Shown here: positions 6,878-15,753 of the stretch, piece by piece
Layout: every line of letters begins with the position of its first letter
Position numbering within the stretch: the stretch's first letter is position 1
From: Gammaproteobacteria bacterium
GTDB taxonomy: Bacteria; Pseudomonadota; Gammaproteobacteria; Pseudomonadales; Azotimanducaceae
Reading direction: 5' to 3'
NCBI GenBank assembly: GCA_026706385.1
Contig: JAPOYV010000111.1
Location: 25,645-89,644, forward strand
DNA length: 64,000 nucleotides
Made by a program: the position numbers and the translations under genes
The notes under the pieces: generated by a model
What the model saw: only the letters and a program-made list of their open reading frames with translations
What the model was told of the DNA's origin: nothing
Databases searched by the model: none

Positions 6878-9800
6878 CTATGTGCCGATGAGTTTGGCTG
6901 CTGCCGCCAGTTCGGCGGTCCCATGAACCGCCCTGGCCACATCCCGGCGCCGGCCGCGCCTAAAGTCCTCGCGGATCATCACCAAGGCGGGCACGACGAA
7001 CAGGATCACCACGCTCGCGAACACGATTCCCGTTGCCAGGCTCACGGCCATCGGGATCAGGAACTGCGCCTGCGTGCTGGTCTCGAACAGCATCGGCGTC
7101 AGACCCAGCGCGGTGGTTGCGGTGGTCAGGAAGATCGCGCGAAAACGGTGCCGGGCCGCAGCCACGATGGCTTCCGCCACGGGCACGTCCAATTCGCGGC
7201 GGAACCGGTTGTAGCGGTCGATCATCACCAGCGAGTCGTTCACCACCACGCCGGAGAGCGCCACCATGCCGAAGATCGAGATGAACGACAGGTTGTAGCC
7301 GAGCAGGTAGTGGCCGACCACCGCCCCGGCGGCGCCGAGCGGCACGCCGACCAGGATGATGAAAGGCTGTGCGTAGCTGCGCATTTGCGCTGCGAGAAGG
7401 ACGAAGATCACAAGCAGGGCGACGAAGGTCAGGTTGCCGAGTTGGCCCAAGTCCTGCGCCTGTTCGCGCCCGAAGCCGGATTGGGTGGCCTGCAGGCCCG
7501 GGAACCTGGCCTTCAGCTCCGGCAGGATCGTGCCCTCGACGATCGCGTTGACCTCGCCGGGGGTGGCCAGCTCCGTATCGACGTCCGCCGACACGGTGAC
7601 GATTCGCAACCCGTCGATGCGGTCGATCGAGGAAAAGCTGCGCGACTCGGTGACCCGCGCCACCGCGGACAGGGGTGCTTCGGCACCGTCGGCAAGCCGG
7701 ATGCGGACATTGAAGAAGTCGCTCGAACTGCGGCGTTGTTCCTCGGGGTAGCGCACCATGACCTTGAGTTCGCTGCGCCCACGCTGGATGCGTTGGACCT
7801 CGTCGCCGAAAAAGTTGCGCCGTAGCTGCCGGGCGATATCCGCGGGCGTGAGCCCCGCCGCTTCGCCGGCGGCCGTCAATTCGATGTCGTACTGTCGCTT
7901 GCCGAGGCTTTGGGAGTCCTGGATCTCGTACAGGGACGGAATACCGCGATAGCGTCGCTTGAGTTCCTCGACGGCCTCGGTGAGCGTATCGGTGTCCTGG
8001 TGCGTCAGCTCATATTCGACGTCGGCGCCGGGGCCGAAGAACTCGGCGACGTATGAGAGCCGTTCCGTCCCGGGGATGTCGCCCACCTTCTGTCGCCAGA
8101 CGCGCTCGAGTTCGCCAGCCGACAATGTCCTTAAGGGTTCGTTGTTCAGTTGGATCTGGATCGATGCGATGTTGTTGGATGCGTTGAGGCGGCTGCCGCC
8201 ATCGGGGCCGCCGCCGGTATTGATGCTGCCGCCGATGGTCGCGCTGATCGAGCGGAACGACGTCCCGCCCACCTCCTCGTTGGTGGCATAGGCGGCATCG
8301 ACCACCTTCTCGGCCGCGGCGCGGGTGACCTCGAACGGCGTACCGACCGGGAACTCGATATCCGCGCGCATGCGGTTCGACTCGAGCTCCGGGAAGAAGA
8401 TGAACCGCACGACGCCGGCGGACAGCATCGCCAAGGCCACCAACAACAGCGCAATGCCGCCGAGCAAGGTCCAGTACCGGTGTCGGACGGCGGCGGCGAT
8501 GGCGGTGACGAGGATGTTGTCACGGAAGCGTTTGACACCGGCGCTGACCTTGGCCTGGAAGACGTTCAACGGCCAGCCGCTCCACGGGCGTCCGTGGGAC
8601 AGGTGCGCCGGCAGGATGAAGAAGACCTCGATCAGCGACATGGTCAGCACGGTGATCACCACCACGGGGACGACGCCCAGGATCTGACCGAAGGTCCCGG
8701 TGACGAACAGGAGCGGCGCGAACGCCGCCATGGTGGTGAGTACGCCGATCGTCACCGGACCGCGGACGCCGAGCGCGCCTTTGATCGCGGCCGCGGGCCC
8801 CTGGCCGCCGGCTTCCTGTTCGGCGACGATGTTCTCGCCCACCACCACGGCGTCGTCCACGACGATGCCGAGCACGATGATCAGCGCGAACAGCGACACC
8901 ATGTTGATGTTGACGCCGAAGAAATCGAAGAACAGGAAGGCGCCGAGGAAGGAGATCGGCACGCCCATGGCGACCCAGACCGCCAGGCGCAGGTCGAGCA
9001 TGACGAAGAGGAAAAGGAACACCAGCGAGAACCCGAGGACGCCGTTGCGGACCAGCAGGTTGATGCGGTCCTCGAGAACCTCGGTCTGATCGTCCCAGAC
9101 CTCGACGTCGATGCCGGGCGGCGGCTCGAAGTCGGCGAGCATGGCCTTGATCTCGTCGGCGATCAGTAGCACGTCCTCGGCTTCGGATTTCTGCACGCGC
9201 ACGAAGACGCTCTGCCGGCCGTTGTATTCGTTGATGAGATCCGTGTCGACGAAGCCGTCGCGGATGCTCGCCACGTCGCCTAGGCGAAGGATGGAACCAT
9301 CGGGCAGGGCGCGCAGCACGATGTCCCGGAACTCGTCGCCGCGGACGCGCTTTGTGTTCGTGCGCAGAAGCAGGTCGCCCGCTTCGGTGCGCAGTTCGCC
9401 TGAGGCAAGGTTCAGCGAGGACAGCCGTACCGCGTTGGCGACCTGCCCGATCGACAGGCCGTAGCGACGCAGATCCTCTTCGCGCACCTCGATGGCGATT
9501 TCGTAGTCGCGCGCCCCGAGCATGCTCACCAGGGAGACCGTGGGCAAGGCGAGCAGCGCCTCCTCGAGCATCTCCGCGCCGCGCATCAACTCGATCTCGG
9601 GGAGTTCGGTCGATACGACCAGGGACATGACGTCGCTCAGGTTCTCCGCGCGCACGATGTCGGCCTGTTCGGCGTCCTCGGGCGGGAAATCCGCCAGCCG
9701 GTCAACGGCGGCCTCGATGTCGTCGCGCACGCGCATCGCGTCGACGAAGTCCTTCAGCTCGGCGGTCACCGTGCCCAGGTTTTCCGACGCGGTGGAGAGC

Positions 9801-10087
9801 ACGCGGTCGATGCCGTCGATGCCGAAGATGGACTCCTCGACCCGGCGGGTGATGCCTTCCTCGACTTCGGTCGGCGTGGCGCCGGGGTAGGTCACGGTGA
9901 CGCGGATTTGGCCGGGGTCGATGGTGGGGAAGATCTGCGCGGTCAACCGCAAGCCCGCGAGCAGGCCGCCAACGAGCATGAGTCCCATCATCAGGTTGGC
10001 GGCGACCGGATTGTTGGCAAAATAGCCGATCAGTCCCTGGCCGGTGGCGATCGGTGGCAGTCGCCCGACGCTTTGGACTTCGCTCAC
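6878..10087 (-). CDS. RND-family efflux transporter permease
   Basis: 1069 aa, the usual size for an AcrB-type (HAE/RND) inner-membrane pump. It has one membrane span near the N-terminus, two large periplasmic loops, and two clusters of about five or six further spans. The proton-relay segment of TM4 carries adjacent aspartates in IVLGIVVDDAVVVGENI. The matching second-half helix reads VALSGVVVNDSLVMIDRYN, which is typical. It is translationally coupled to the upstream adaptor gene (ATGA overlap at 10084-10087). No outer-membrane factor is encoded nearby, so it probably borrows a TolC-like protein. Substrate cannot be predicted. Confidence 0.95.
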   Translation of the reverse strand: MSEVQSVGRLPPIATGQGLIGYFANNPVAANLMMGLMLVGGLLAGLRLTAQIFPTIDPGQIRVTVTYPGATPTEVEEGITRRVEESIFGIDGIDRVLSTASENLGTVTAELKDFVDAMRVRDDIEAAVDRLADFPPEDAEQADIVRAENLSDVMSLVVSTELPEIELMRGAEMLEEALLALPTVSLVSMLGARDYEIAIEVREEDLRRYGLSIGQVANAVRLSSLNLASGELRTEAGDLLLRTNTKRVRGDEFRDIVLRALPDGSILRLGDVASIRDGFVDTDLINEYNGRQSVFVRVQKSEAEDVLLIADEIKAMLADFEPPPGIDVEVWDDQTEVLEDRINLLVRNGVLGFSLVFLFLFVMLDLRLAVWVAMGVPISFLGAFLFFDFFGVNINMVSLFALIIVLGIVVDDAVVVGENIVAEQEAGGQGPAAAIKGALGVRGPVTIGVLTTMAAFAPLLFVTGTFGQILGVVPVVVITVLTMSLIEVFFILPAHLSHGRPWSGWPLNVFQAKVSAGVKRFRDNILVTAIAAAVRHRYWTLLGGIALLLVALAMLSAGVVRFIFFPELESNRMRADIEFPVGTPFEVTRAAAEKVVDAAYATNEEVGGTSFRSISATIGGSINTGGGPDGGSRLNASNNIASIQIQLNNEPLRTLSAGELERVWRQKVGDIPGTERLSYVAEFFGPGADVEYELTHQDTDTLTEAVEELKRRYRGIPSLYEIQDSQSLGKRQYDIELTAAGEAAGLTPADIARQLRRNFFGDEVQRIQRGRSELKVMVRYPEEQRRSSSDFFNVRIRLADGAEAPLSAVARVTESRSFSSIDRIDGLRIVTVSADVDTELATPGEVNAIVEGTILPELKARFPGLQATQSGFGREQAQDLGQLGNLTFVALLVIFVLLAAQMRSYAQPFIILVGVPLGAAGAVVGHYLLGYNLSFISIFGMVALSGVVVNDSLVMIDRYNRFRRELDVPVAEAIVAAARHRFRAIFLTTATTALGLTPMLFETSTQAQFLIPMAVSLATGIVFASVVILFVVPALVMIREDFRRGRRRDVARAVHGTAELAAAAKLIGT

Positions 10088-11355
10088 CCTTCACCTCGCG
10101 GCGCATCGCCGAATCGGCCTCGCGCCTCGCTGCCGATGTCCACCGGCAGCCCGGCTTCGGCACCGGGAACAGCGCCGAGTACCACGCCGTCCTTGTAGTC
10201 AAAAGCGCCGACCACCCAACCCTCTGCGGTGTTGCCTAGCGTCCGGGGCATCACGGGCTCGAGGACGCCTTGCGCGACGACCCAGACGCTGCGGTTGATC
10301 TGTTCGGCGGCTGCCGGCAGCACGAACGTGCGTTCAACGGCGGGGCCGTCGACGACCACGTCGACGAACGTGCCGGGTGGCGGCGGACTGGTCTCTGGGC
10401 CGAACCGGAGATAGAGCTCGGCAAACCGCGTCCGCTCGTCGAGTTCCGCCGAGACGCGCTCGACGGTGGCCTCGATCGTATCCAAGTCGGCCCGGACCGT
10501 TGCGCTGCGCCCGATGGCGGGCTCGATGCGTTCGAGTTCGTCGGCGGCGATCGGCACCACGACCTCCAGGGCGTCGAAGGCGAATGCCCGGCCGAACGAC
10601 TGCCCGGCAAGAAGCACTTGACCCACTTCCGCCGTCGATTCGGTGACGCGGCCGTCGAAAGGCAGGGAGAAGCTGGTTCGCTTGAGGTTCAGGGCCGCGA
10701 TTTCGCTGCGTGCCCGGGCCGCCGAGAGTTGCGCCCGCGCTTGGGCGATCTGCGGAATTCTCGCGACCAGCGGCGGGACGTCCTCGTTGGGATGCAGCAA
10801 GGCGTAGTTCGCCCGCGCTGCGTCGCTTTCGGCCCGTTGCAGCATCAGCGTCGACTGCGCGGCTGCGATGTCCGCCCGCGCCTGATCGAGGGCGAGTTCG
10901 AAGTCGCGCCGATCGATGACCAGGAGTTGCTCGTCGGCGGCGAACGTGCCGCCAGCGCGCAAGGCGGGGGAGATCGACACGACGCGGCCGCCGACTTGCG
11001 GGGTCAGGGCCACGTAGTTGCGCACGTTCACGGTGCCCGTGGCGTCGACCTGGATGGTGGTCGGCGACGCCAGCGGGCGGACGATGTTGACGATGGGCAA
11101 CGGGTCGTCCTGCATGTTCGCAAACGCGGGTGGCGCGCCCGCGTCCCGACCGGGTGCGCGAGCGTAGAGAAATGCCGCGACGATGATGGCGAGGACGACG
11201 ACGATCTGGATGGGGCCGATCCAACGGCGGCGCTTAGTGGGCTCCGCGGCGTCGACCGCCGGGTCGGAATCGATGGGAGCCGGATCCTCGGCGGGAGCCG
11301 GCCACAAGGGTTCCTCGGCTTCTGCGGCGCGGCGTTTGCGGAACAACCTTGCCAT
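10084..11355 (-). CDS. RND efflux periplasmic adaptor (MFP/HlyD family)
   Basis: 423 aa membrane-fusion protein. A charged N-terminal tail of about 48 residues precedes one membrane span (IVVVLAIIVAAFLYARA), so it is anchored by a transmembrane helix and not by lipid. Then come the split lipoyl/barrel-sandwich domain (VALTPQVGGRVVSI and the matching SLPFDGRVTESTAEVGQ), an Ala-rich helical hairpin, and the beta-barrel (ALEVVVPIAADEL). The first gene of the pair, it joins the RND pump to an outer-membrane channel. The long charged cytosolic tail is a little unusual for a simple MFP. Confidence 0.93.
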   Translation of the reverse strand: MARLFRKRRAAEAEEPLWPAPAEDPAPIDSDPAVDAAEPTKRRRWIGPIQIVVVLAIIVAAFLYARAPGRDAGAPPAFANMQDDPLPIVNIVRPLASPTTIQVDATGTVNVRNYVALTPQVGGRVVSISPALRAGGTFAADEQLLVIDRRDFELALDQARADIAAAQSTLMLQRAESDAARANYALLHPNEDVPPLVARIPQIAQARAQLSAARARSEIAALNLKRTSFSLPFDGRVTESTAEVGQVLLAGQSFGRAFAFDALEVVVPIAADELERIEPAIGRSATVRADLDTIEATVERVSAELDERTRFAELYLRFGPETSPPPPGTFVDVVVDGPAVERTFVLPAAAEQINRSVWVVAQGVLEPVMPRTLGNTAEGWVVGAFDYKDGVVLGAVPGAEAGLPVDIGSEARGRFGDAPRGEG

Positions 11356-11391
11356 CGTAAGGCTCCGTTTCGGTCGCGTTGCCGGCGACGC

Positions 11392-12558
11392 TTAGTCGGG
11401 TAGTCCGAGGACGCGCTTGGCGATGATGTTGCGCTGGATCTCGGAACTGCCGCCTTCGATGGAGTTGGCCTTCGAGCGCAGCCAGCCCCGCGTCGAACCG
11501 CGCTCGGCACCGTTGAACCCGTCGCCGGCCCAGCCGAGGCCTTGGACGCCGAGTATCGACATCAAGAGATCATTGCGCTTCATGTTCTGCTCGGTGCCGT
11601 AGAGCTTGAACATCGAGGACAGGAAGCTCGGCGCCTTGGAACTGGTCGCTTCCTCGAAGGAGCGGCGGATCGTGAGTTGGTAGGCCTCGTCGCCGATCCG
11701 CTGGTCGATGACGCGGTCGCGAACGGCGTGATCGGCGATGCGACCGCCGTCTTCGCCGGCGTACTCCTTCGCCCACTCGTCGATCGTCTTGGCCTTCTGG
11801 CGTGTGCCGCCGCGGCCACCGATGGAGCTGCGCTCGTACTGCAGCAGGCGCTTGCCCACAGTCCAGCCCTCGCCCGGCTTGCCGATCAGGTGGCGTTTGG
11901 GGACGCGGACGTTGTCGAAGAACGTCTGGCAGAACTCCGAGGAACCGCTGATGAGTTCGATGGGGGACACGGTGACACCTTCGGTGTCCATGTCCAGCAC
12001 GAGGAAGGAGATGCCCTCGTGCTTGGGCGCCTTGGGATCGGTTCGCACGAGGCAGAATATCCAGTCCGCGCCATCGGCCCCGGAGGTCCAGATCTTGGAT
12101 CCGTTGACGACGTAGTCGTCGCCGTCCTCGACCGCGCGCATCTGCAGGCTGGCGAGGTCCGATCCGGCTCCCGGCTCGCTGTAGCCCTGGCACCAGCGGA
12201 TGTCGCCGCGGGTGATCGGCGGCAGGTGCTCGCGACACTGCGCGTCGTTGCCGAACTCGATGATCGCGGGACCGATCATGGTCAGGCCGTGGCCGGACAG
12301 CGGGGCCGGGGCGTTGATGCGGCGCATCTCCTCGTCGAGGACCATGTTCTCGGCCACGTTCAAACCGCCGCCACCGTATTCCTTGGGCCACATCGGGGCC
12401 GTCCAGCCGCGCTCCGCCATCCGGTCCAGCCACAGCTTGGTGTCCGGATTGGCGTACACGGCCTTGCGGCCGCCCGCCGTGTAGCCGCCCATGCCCCGGC
12501 GCAAGCTGTCCGGGCAGTTGTCCTCTAGCCAGGCTCGCGCCTCACCACGGAAATCCAT
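11392..12558 (-). CDS. Acyl-CoA dehydrogenase
   Basis: About 388 aa flavoprotein of the acyl-CoA dehydrogenase superfamily. The FAD/substrate signature is visible (WCQGYSEPGAGSDLAS, then WTSGADGADWIFCLVRT) and the C-terminal helical domain ends GGSSEIQRNIIAKRVLGLP, as in the family. It introduces a 2,3 double bond into acyl-CoA thioesters. Two in-frame ATGs (12564 and 12558) exist; the one at 12558 has AGGA at the better spacing. It overlaps the stop of the metallophosphoesterase gene upstream by about 17 nt. The N-terminal sequence (AWLEDNCPDSLR) resembles members acting on bulky side-chain or terpenoid acyl-CoAs, but the substrate is unknown. Confidence 0.93.
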   Translation of the reverse strand: MDFRGEARAWLEDNCPDSLRRGMGGYTAGGRKAVYANPDTKLWLDRMAERGWTAPMWPKEYGGGGLNVAENMVLDEEMRRINAPAPLSGHGLTMIGPAIIEFGNDAQCREHLPPITRGDIRWCQGYSEPGAGSDLASLQMRAVEDGDDYVVNGSKIWTSGADGADWIFCLVRTDPKAPKHEGISFLVLDMDTEGVTVSPIELISGSSEFCQTFFDNVRVPKRHLIGKPGEGWTVGKRLLQYERSSIGGRGGTRQKAKTIDEWAKEYAGEDGGRIADHAVRDRVIDQRIGDEAYQLTIRRSFEEATSSKAPSFLSSMFKLYGTEQNMKRNDLLMSILGVQGLGWAGDGFNGAERGSTRGWLRSKANSIEGGSSEIQRNIIAKRVLGLPD

Positions 12559-13342
12559 TGCCATATCCTCTCGTCTCGTCTTTGTCGTCCGCGTCCCAGT
12601 TCGTCACCTGCCGGCTCGAGACGTCGACCCCGGCTTGGGGACAGAGCGTCACGACGGCGACCTTGCCACCTCCCGCTCCCGCGTAGTGCGCCACCGGCGA
12701 GCCGCAGTAGTAGGCCTTCGTCGGGCCTTCGCTGTGATCCGCCCAGACGTGGATGTGGCCGAGGGCCAGGTAGTCGAAGCCGGATGTTTCGATCTCCTCG
12801 CGCGTAATCGGTGACGACCCCTGGTCGATGCGCTCGTCGACCACTTGGCCATGTGCCATCCCGACGTTCCAATGGCCGCCATGACGGTCTGGCGACCCGT
12901 CTAGCGGGTAGTTCTCCGGCGCATGTTCGAACATGGCCTTGCCCCACACCGTGACGCCGAGATCCGCGAGCTTGACGCTGGTGCCGTCGTGGGCCATTAA
13001 CCCGTGCACGTGGTCCCCGGCCTCGTCGAAATCGAAGCGGTTCCATACGGAGCTGGCGTCGTGGACGTCGTGGTTGCCGGGCAACATCACGACCTGGCAT
13101 TTGCCCGGTCGCAGCCGGGCGAACTGCTGGTAGACGAAGTCGATGTTCGAGTCGTCCACCCGGTTGTTGTCGAAGAGGTCGCCGGCGATCAGCAGGAGGT
13201 CCGCGTCCAATTCGAGGGCGGTGTCGACGACGCCGGCGAAGGCGCGCTCGGCGCGGCTGCGGAAACCGTCGACGGGCGTCGACGTGCCGTTGCTGTCCAG
13301 GTGCACGTCGGACGTGTGGACGATTTTGAGCTGTCTTTGCAC
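12542..13342 (-). CDS. Calcineurin-like metallophosphoesterase (SbcD/Mre11-like)
   Basis: 266 aa. The metallophosphoesterase motifs appear in order: S-D12-V-H14, GDLFDNN, GNHDVHD and GHIHVW. The general layout resembles the nuclease domain of SbcD/Mre11 DNA-repair proteins, but the capping domain and a neighbouring SbcC ATPase are absent. It may be a stand-alone phosphoesterase. The gene overlaps the acyl-CoA dehydrogenase downstream and lies 18 nt after the nitronate-monooxygenase-like gene, so the three are probably co-transcribed without an obvious shared function. Confidence 0.88.
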   Translation of the reverse strand: MQRQLKIVHTSDVHLDSNGTSTPVDGFRSRAERAFAGVVDTALELDADLLLIAGDLFDNNRVDDSNIDFVYQQFARLRPGKCQVVMLPGNHDVHDASSVWNRFDFDEAGDHVHGLMAHDGTSVKLADLGVTVWGKAMFEHAPENYPLDGSPDRHGGHWNVGMAHGQVVDERIDQGSSPITREEIETSGFDYLALGHIHVWADHSEGPTKAYYCGSPVAHYAGAGGGKVAVVTLCPQAGVDVSSRQVTNWDADDKDETRGYGNGFPW

Positions 13343-13360
13343 GAGCGGGTGAGGTCCGAC

Positions 13361-14503
13361 CTATTCGTCTACGGCGTCGGTGAGGCGTTCGACCGCGCCC
13401 GCGAAGTCTTCCATGAAGTCGTATACGACCGTGCGCGCCGAAACCGTCTCGTTCATGAGCCCGACGCCTTGGCCGACGTAGTAGTTGACCAGTTGCTTGG
13501 CACCCGCATGGTCGGACTGCGCGAGCTGGTTGATCTTGCGGAACGCGGCGCCTGCGAGCACGCCTTGCAGCGGCATCGGCAAGGGATCCGGTGCCTCTTC
13601 CGCGGTCCAGGCGTCGGTCCAGGCGGACTTCAACTGCCGCGTGTATTTGCCGGTGCGGCTGCGCGAGCGCACCGTTTGCCGCGAATTGGCGGCGAGCATC
13701 TTCTCCTTGACGACGGGCAGTGTCTCCGCCTCGGCCGTGGTCAGCCACACCGAGCCCGTCCATACGCCGGCGGCGCCCATGGCCATGCAGGCAGCCATCT
13801 GGCGTCCGGTGACGATGCCGCCGGCGGCGAGGATGTGGAATCCGTTTTCCTCGTAAGGCCGCAGTGCTTCGAGCACTTCCGGCAGCAACACCATGGTGGA
13901 GACTTCGCCGCAGTGGCCGCCCGCTTCCGTGCCGGCGACGATGATGACGTCGACGCCGGCCTCGGCGTGCTTGATCGCGTGCTCGCGGGCGCCGGCCAGC
14001 GCGCCGACCTTGGCTCCGTGGGCGCGGGCGCGGTCGAACATGAACCCGGGCGGCACGCCAAGGGCATTCACCACCATCTTGACGGGGTGCGCAAACGCGG
14101 CGTCGAGGATCTTGCTGGCACCGACCTCGCGCATGTTGTCGCCGAGGCCCTCGCGCACCGTGCTCTCCCAGAGGTCTGCGGTGTCGATGTCGTGTTCGGC
14201 GAGCATGTGCTCGATGTAGGCCTTGTGCTCGGCGGGAATGCGCTCCTCCAACTCGGCCGCGGTCAGCGCCTGCGCCTTGCTGTCCATGCTGGTGGGGACC
14301 AGGAGATCGACGCCGTAGGGCTTGCCGTGGACGTGGTCGTCGATCCAGCCGAGTTCGATGTCCAGGGTCGCCGGGGAGTGTCCGGCGGCGCCCAGAACGC
14401 CGAAACCGCCCGCGTTGCTGACCGCCGCGATGACGTCGCGGCAGTGGCTGAATGCGAACAGTGGAAACTCGATGCCGAGTTCGTCGCAGAGGCGCGATTG
14501 CAT
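13361..14503 (-). CDS. NAD(P)H-dependent flavin oxidoreductase / nitronate monooxygenase-like
   Basis: About 380 aa TIM-barrel flavoprotein of the 2-nitropropane dioxygenase/nitronate monooxygenase superfamily. Seen: N-terminal LGIEFPLFAFSH, then ISNAGGFGVLG-type FMN segment (VSNAGGFGVLGA), VIIVAGTEAGGHCGEV with the conserved GxEAGGH, and ILAAGGIVTGRQ followed by GAAGVWTGS. The C-terminal part (about 300-380) is an extension typical of the longer subgroup. The ATG at 14503 is preferred over 14545, which adds 14 poorly conserved residues. Many such proteins reduce enones or quinones and do not oxidise nitronates, so the substrate is open. Confidence 0.88.
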   Translation of the reverse strand: MQSRLCDELGIEFPLFAFSHCRDVIAAVSNAGGFGVLGAAGHSPATLDIELGWIDDHVHGKPYGVDLLVPTSMDSKAQALTAAELEERIPAEHKAYIEHMLAEHDIDTADLWESTVREGLGDNMREVGASKILDAAFAHPVKMVVNALGVPPGFMFDRARAHGAKVGALAGAREHAIKHAEAGVDVIIVAGTEAGGHCGEVSTMVLLPEVLEALRPYEENGFHILAAGGIVTGRQMAACMAMGAAGVWTGSVWLTTAEAETLPVVKEKMLAANSRQTVRSRSRTGKYTRQLKSAWTDAWTAEEAPDPLPMPLQGVLAGAAFRKINQLAQSDHAGAKQLVNYYVGQGVGLMNETVSARTVVYDFMEDFAGAVERLTDAVDE

Positions 14504-14550
14504 CCCGTGTGGCCCTTCCTCCCGTGGGGGCGGCGATTCTAGCAAGGAAC

Positions 14551-14596
14551 GCGACCGCTTCGCGGTCGCCCGCAGAATTCGCTATGCGAATTCTGC
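14551..14596. repeat. Twin perfect hairpins in a divergent intergenic region
   Basis: Two perfect inverted repeats stand 2 nt apart. The first is GCGACCGC (14551-14558) / GCGGTCGC (14562-14569) with loop TTC. The second is an 11-bp stem GCAGAATTCGC (14572-14582) / GCGAATTCTGC (14586-14596) with loop TAT. They fill the middle of the 140-nt gap between two divergent genes. The paired short-loop layout resembles REP/BIME elements; a double operator or cruciform is also possible. Confidence 0.8.
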
Positions 14597-14643
14597 CTGT
14601 GCCAAACTTCCGGGCACGCAAACTCTTTTGTCGAGGAAGCCGC

Positions 14644-15741
14644 ATGAGCACGTCCGCCCGCGTCGTCGTCTGCCCCCAGGAACAGGCGCCGCTCGAAGTC
14701 CAGGAAATCGACCTGCCCGACCCCGGCCCGACCCAGGTCGTCGTCCGGCAGTTCGCGTCCGGCATCTGCCATTCCCAGCTCCACCAGATGCATCGACCAC
14801 GCCGTCGGCCGACGCTGCTCGGCCACGAGTCGACGGGGGTGGTGATCAAGAAGGGTAACGACGTCTCGCACCTCGACGAGGGGGACATCGTGCTGGTGAC
14901 CTGGGTGCCCCGCGATGCGGCCAACGCCACGTCGCAACCGGCGGCCGCCGCACTGGAAATCGCCGGCGGGACGGCCGTGTCGCAGAACGTCTTCACCTGG
15001 GCCGACCACACGATCGCCGACGAGCAGTACGTGGTCAAGGCGCCGGCCGACACCGCCCGCGACGTGACGTCGATCATCGGCTGTGCCGTGATGACGGGCG
15101 CTGGCGCCGTGGTGAACACCGCCAATGTGCAGGCCGGCGACTCGGTCGCGATCTTCGGCGTCGGCGGCGTCGGCTTGTCGGCGGTCGTCGGCGCGAAGAT
15201 GCGCCGTGCCGATCCGATCATCGCCGTGGACCTCGACGAGTCGAAGCTCGAGTTCGCTAAACGTTTCGGCGCCACGCACGGGATCAACGCCTCGAAGGTT
15301 GACGCGGTCGAGGCGATCCACGCCATGACCGGGAATCCGAACCAGACGATGATGGGTGGTCGCCCCGTCACCGGCGTCGACTTCGCCTTCGACTGCATCG
15401 GCCTCAAGGTGACCATGGAGCAGATCGTCCCGGCCTGCCGCGGCGGCCACTTCGGCGTCTGCCAGGGCGGCACGGCGGTGCTCGTGGGCGTGCCGAGTAC
15501 CACCGTCGAGTTGAACGCCGGCGAGATCCTCGGCCAGGAAAAGCAGTTCCGCGGCTCCATCGGCGGCTCCTGCTCGCCGGACCGCGACTTCCCCATGTTC
15601 CTCGACTGGCACGCCCACGGGGACTTGGACCTCGAGTCGCTGGTGACCGAGCGCTACGCGATCGACGACATCAACGAGGCGACGACGGCGCTGGAGGAGG
15701 GGCGGATCAGCGGCCGGTCGATCCTCACGTTCGACTCCTAA
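14644..15741 (+). CDS. Zinc-type MDR alcohol dehydrogenase (NDMA-dependent-like)
   Basis: About 365 aa medium-chain dehydrogenase. The catalytic zinc ligands are present: C42 in SGICHSQ, H61 in GHEST and C147 in IGCAVMTG. The NAD(P) fold is FGVGGVGLSA (171-180). The lobe that normally carries four structural-zinc cysteines (about 88-118) has none. The overall pattern resembles the mycofactocin/NDMA-linked alcohol dehydrogenases, in which the cofactor stays bound, but that is only a resemblance. The ATG at 14644 follows GAGGAAG; longer in-frame starts run back through the hairpin region. It is likely co-transcribed with the following gene (13-nt gap). Confidence 0.9.
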   Translation: MSTSARVVVCPQEQAPLEVQEIDLPDPGPTQVVVRQFASGICHSQLHQMHRPRRRPTLLGHESTGVVIKKGNDVSHLDEGDIVLVTWVPRDAANATSQPAAAALEIAGGTAVSQNVFTWADHTIADEQYVVKAPADTARDVTSIIGCAVMTGAGAVVNTANVQAGDSVAIFGVGGVGLSAVVGAKMRRADPIIAVDLDESKLEFAKRFGATHGINASKVDAVEAIHAMTGNPNQTMMGGRPVTGVDFAFDCIGLKVTMEQIVPACRGGHFGVCQGGTAVLVGVPSTTVELNAGEILGQEKQFRGSIGGSCSPDRDFPMFLDWHAHGDLDLESLVTERYAIDDINEATTALEEGRISGRSILTFDS

Positions 15742-15753
15742 AGCCCGGGCAAC

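Noticed and set aside
8150..9169. Long plus-strand frame of 339 codons opposite the RND pump gene
   Set aside because: It is rich in His, Arg, Asp and Gly with no hydrophobic core or motif, the usual antisense shadow in GC-rich DNA; the minus-strand frame is a complete RND transporter.
12542..12558. Overlap of phosphoesterase and acyl-CoA dehydrogenase genes as a sign of frameshift or fusion
   Set aside because: Both proteins are complete with normal termini, so this is an ordinary operon overlap.
12525..15596. Minus-strand frame of 1023 codons spanning several genes
   Set aside because: It crosses the phosphoesterase, flavin oxidoreductase and divergent dehydrogenase genes and its translation is low-complexity Arg/Gly/Pro text; it is a shadow.
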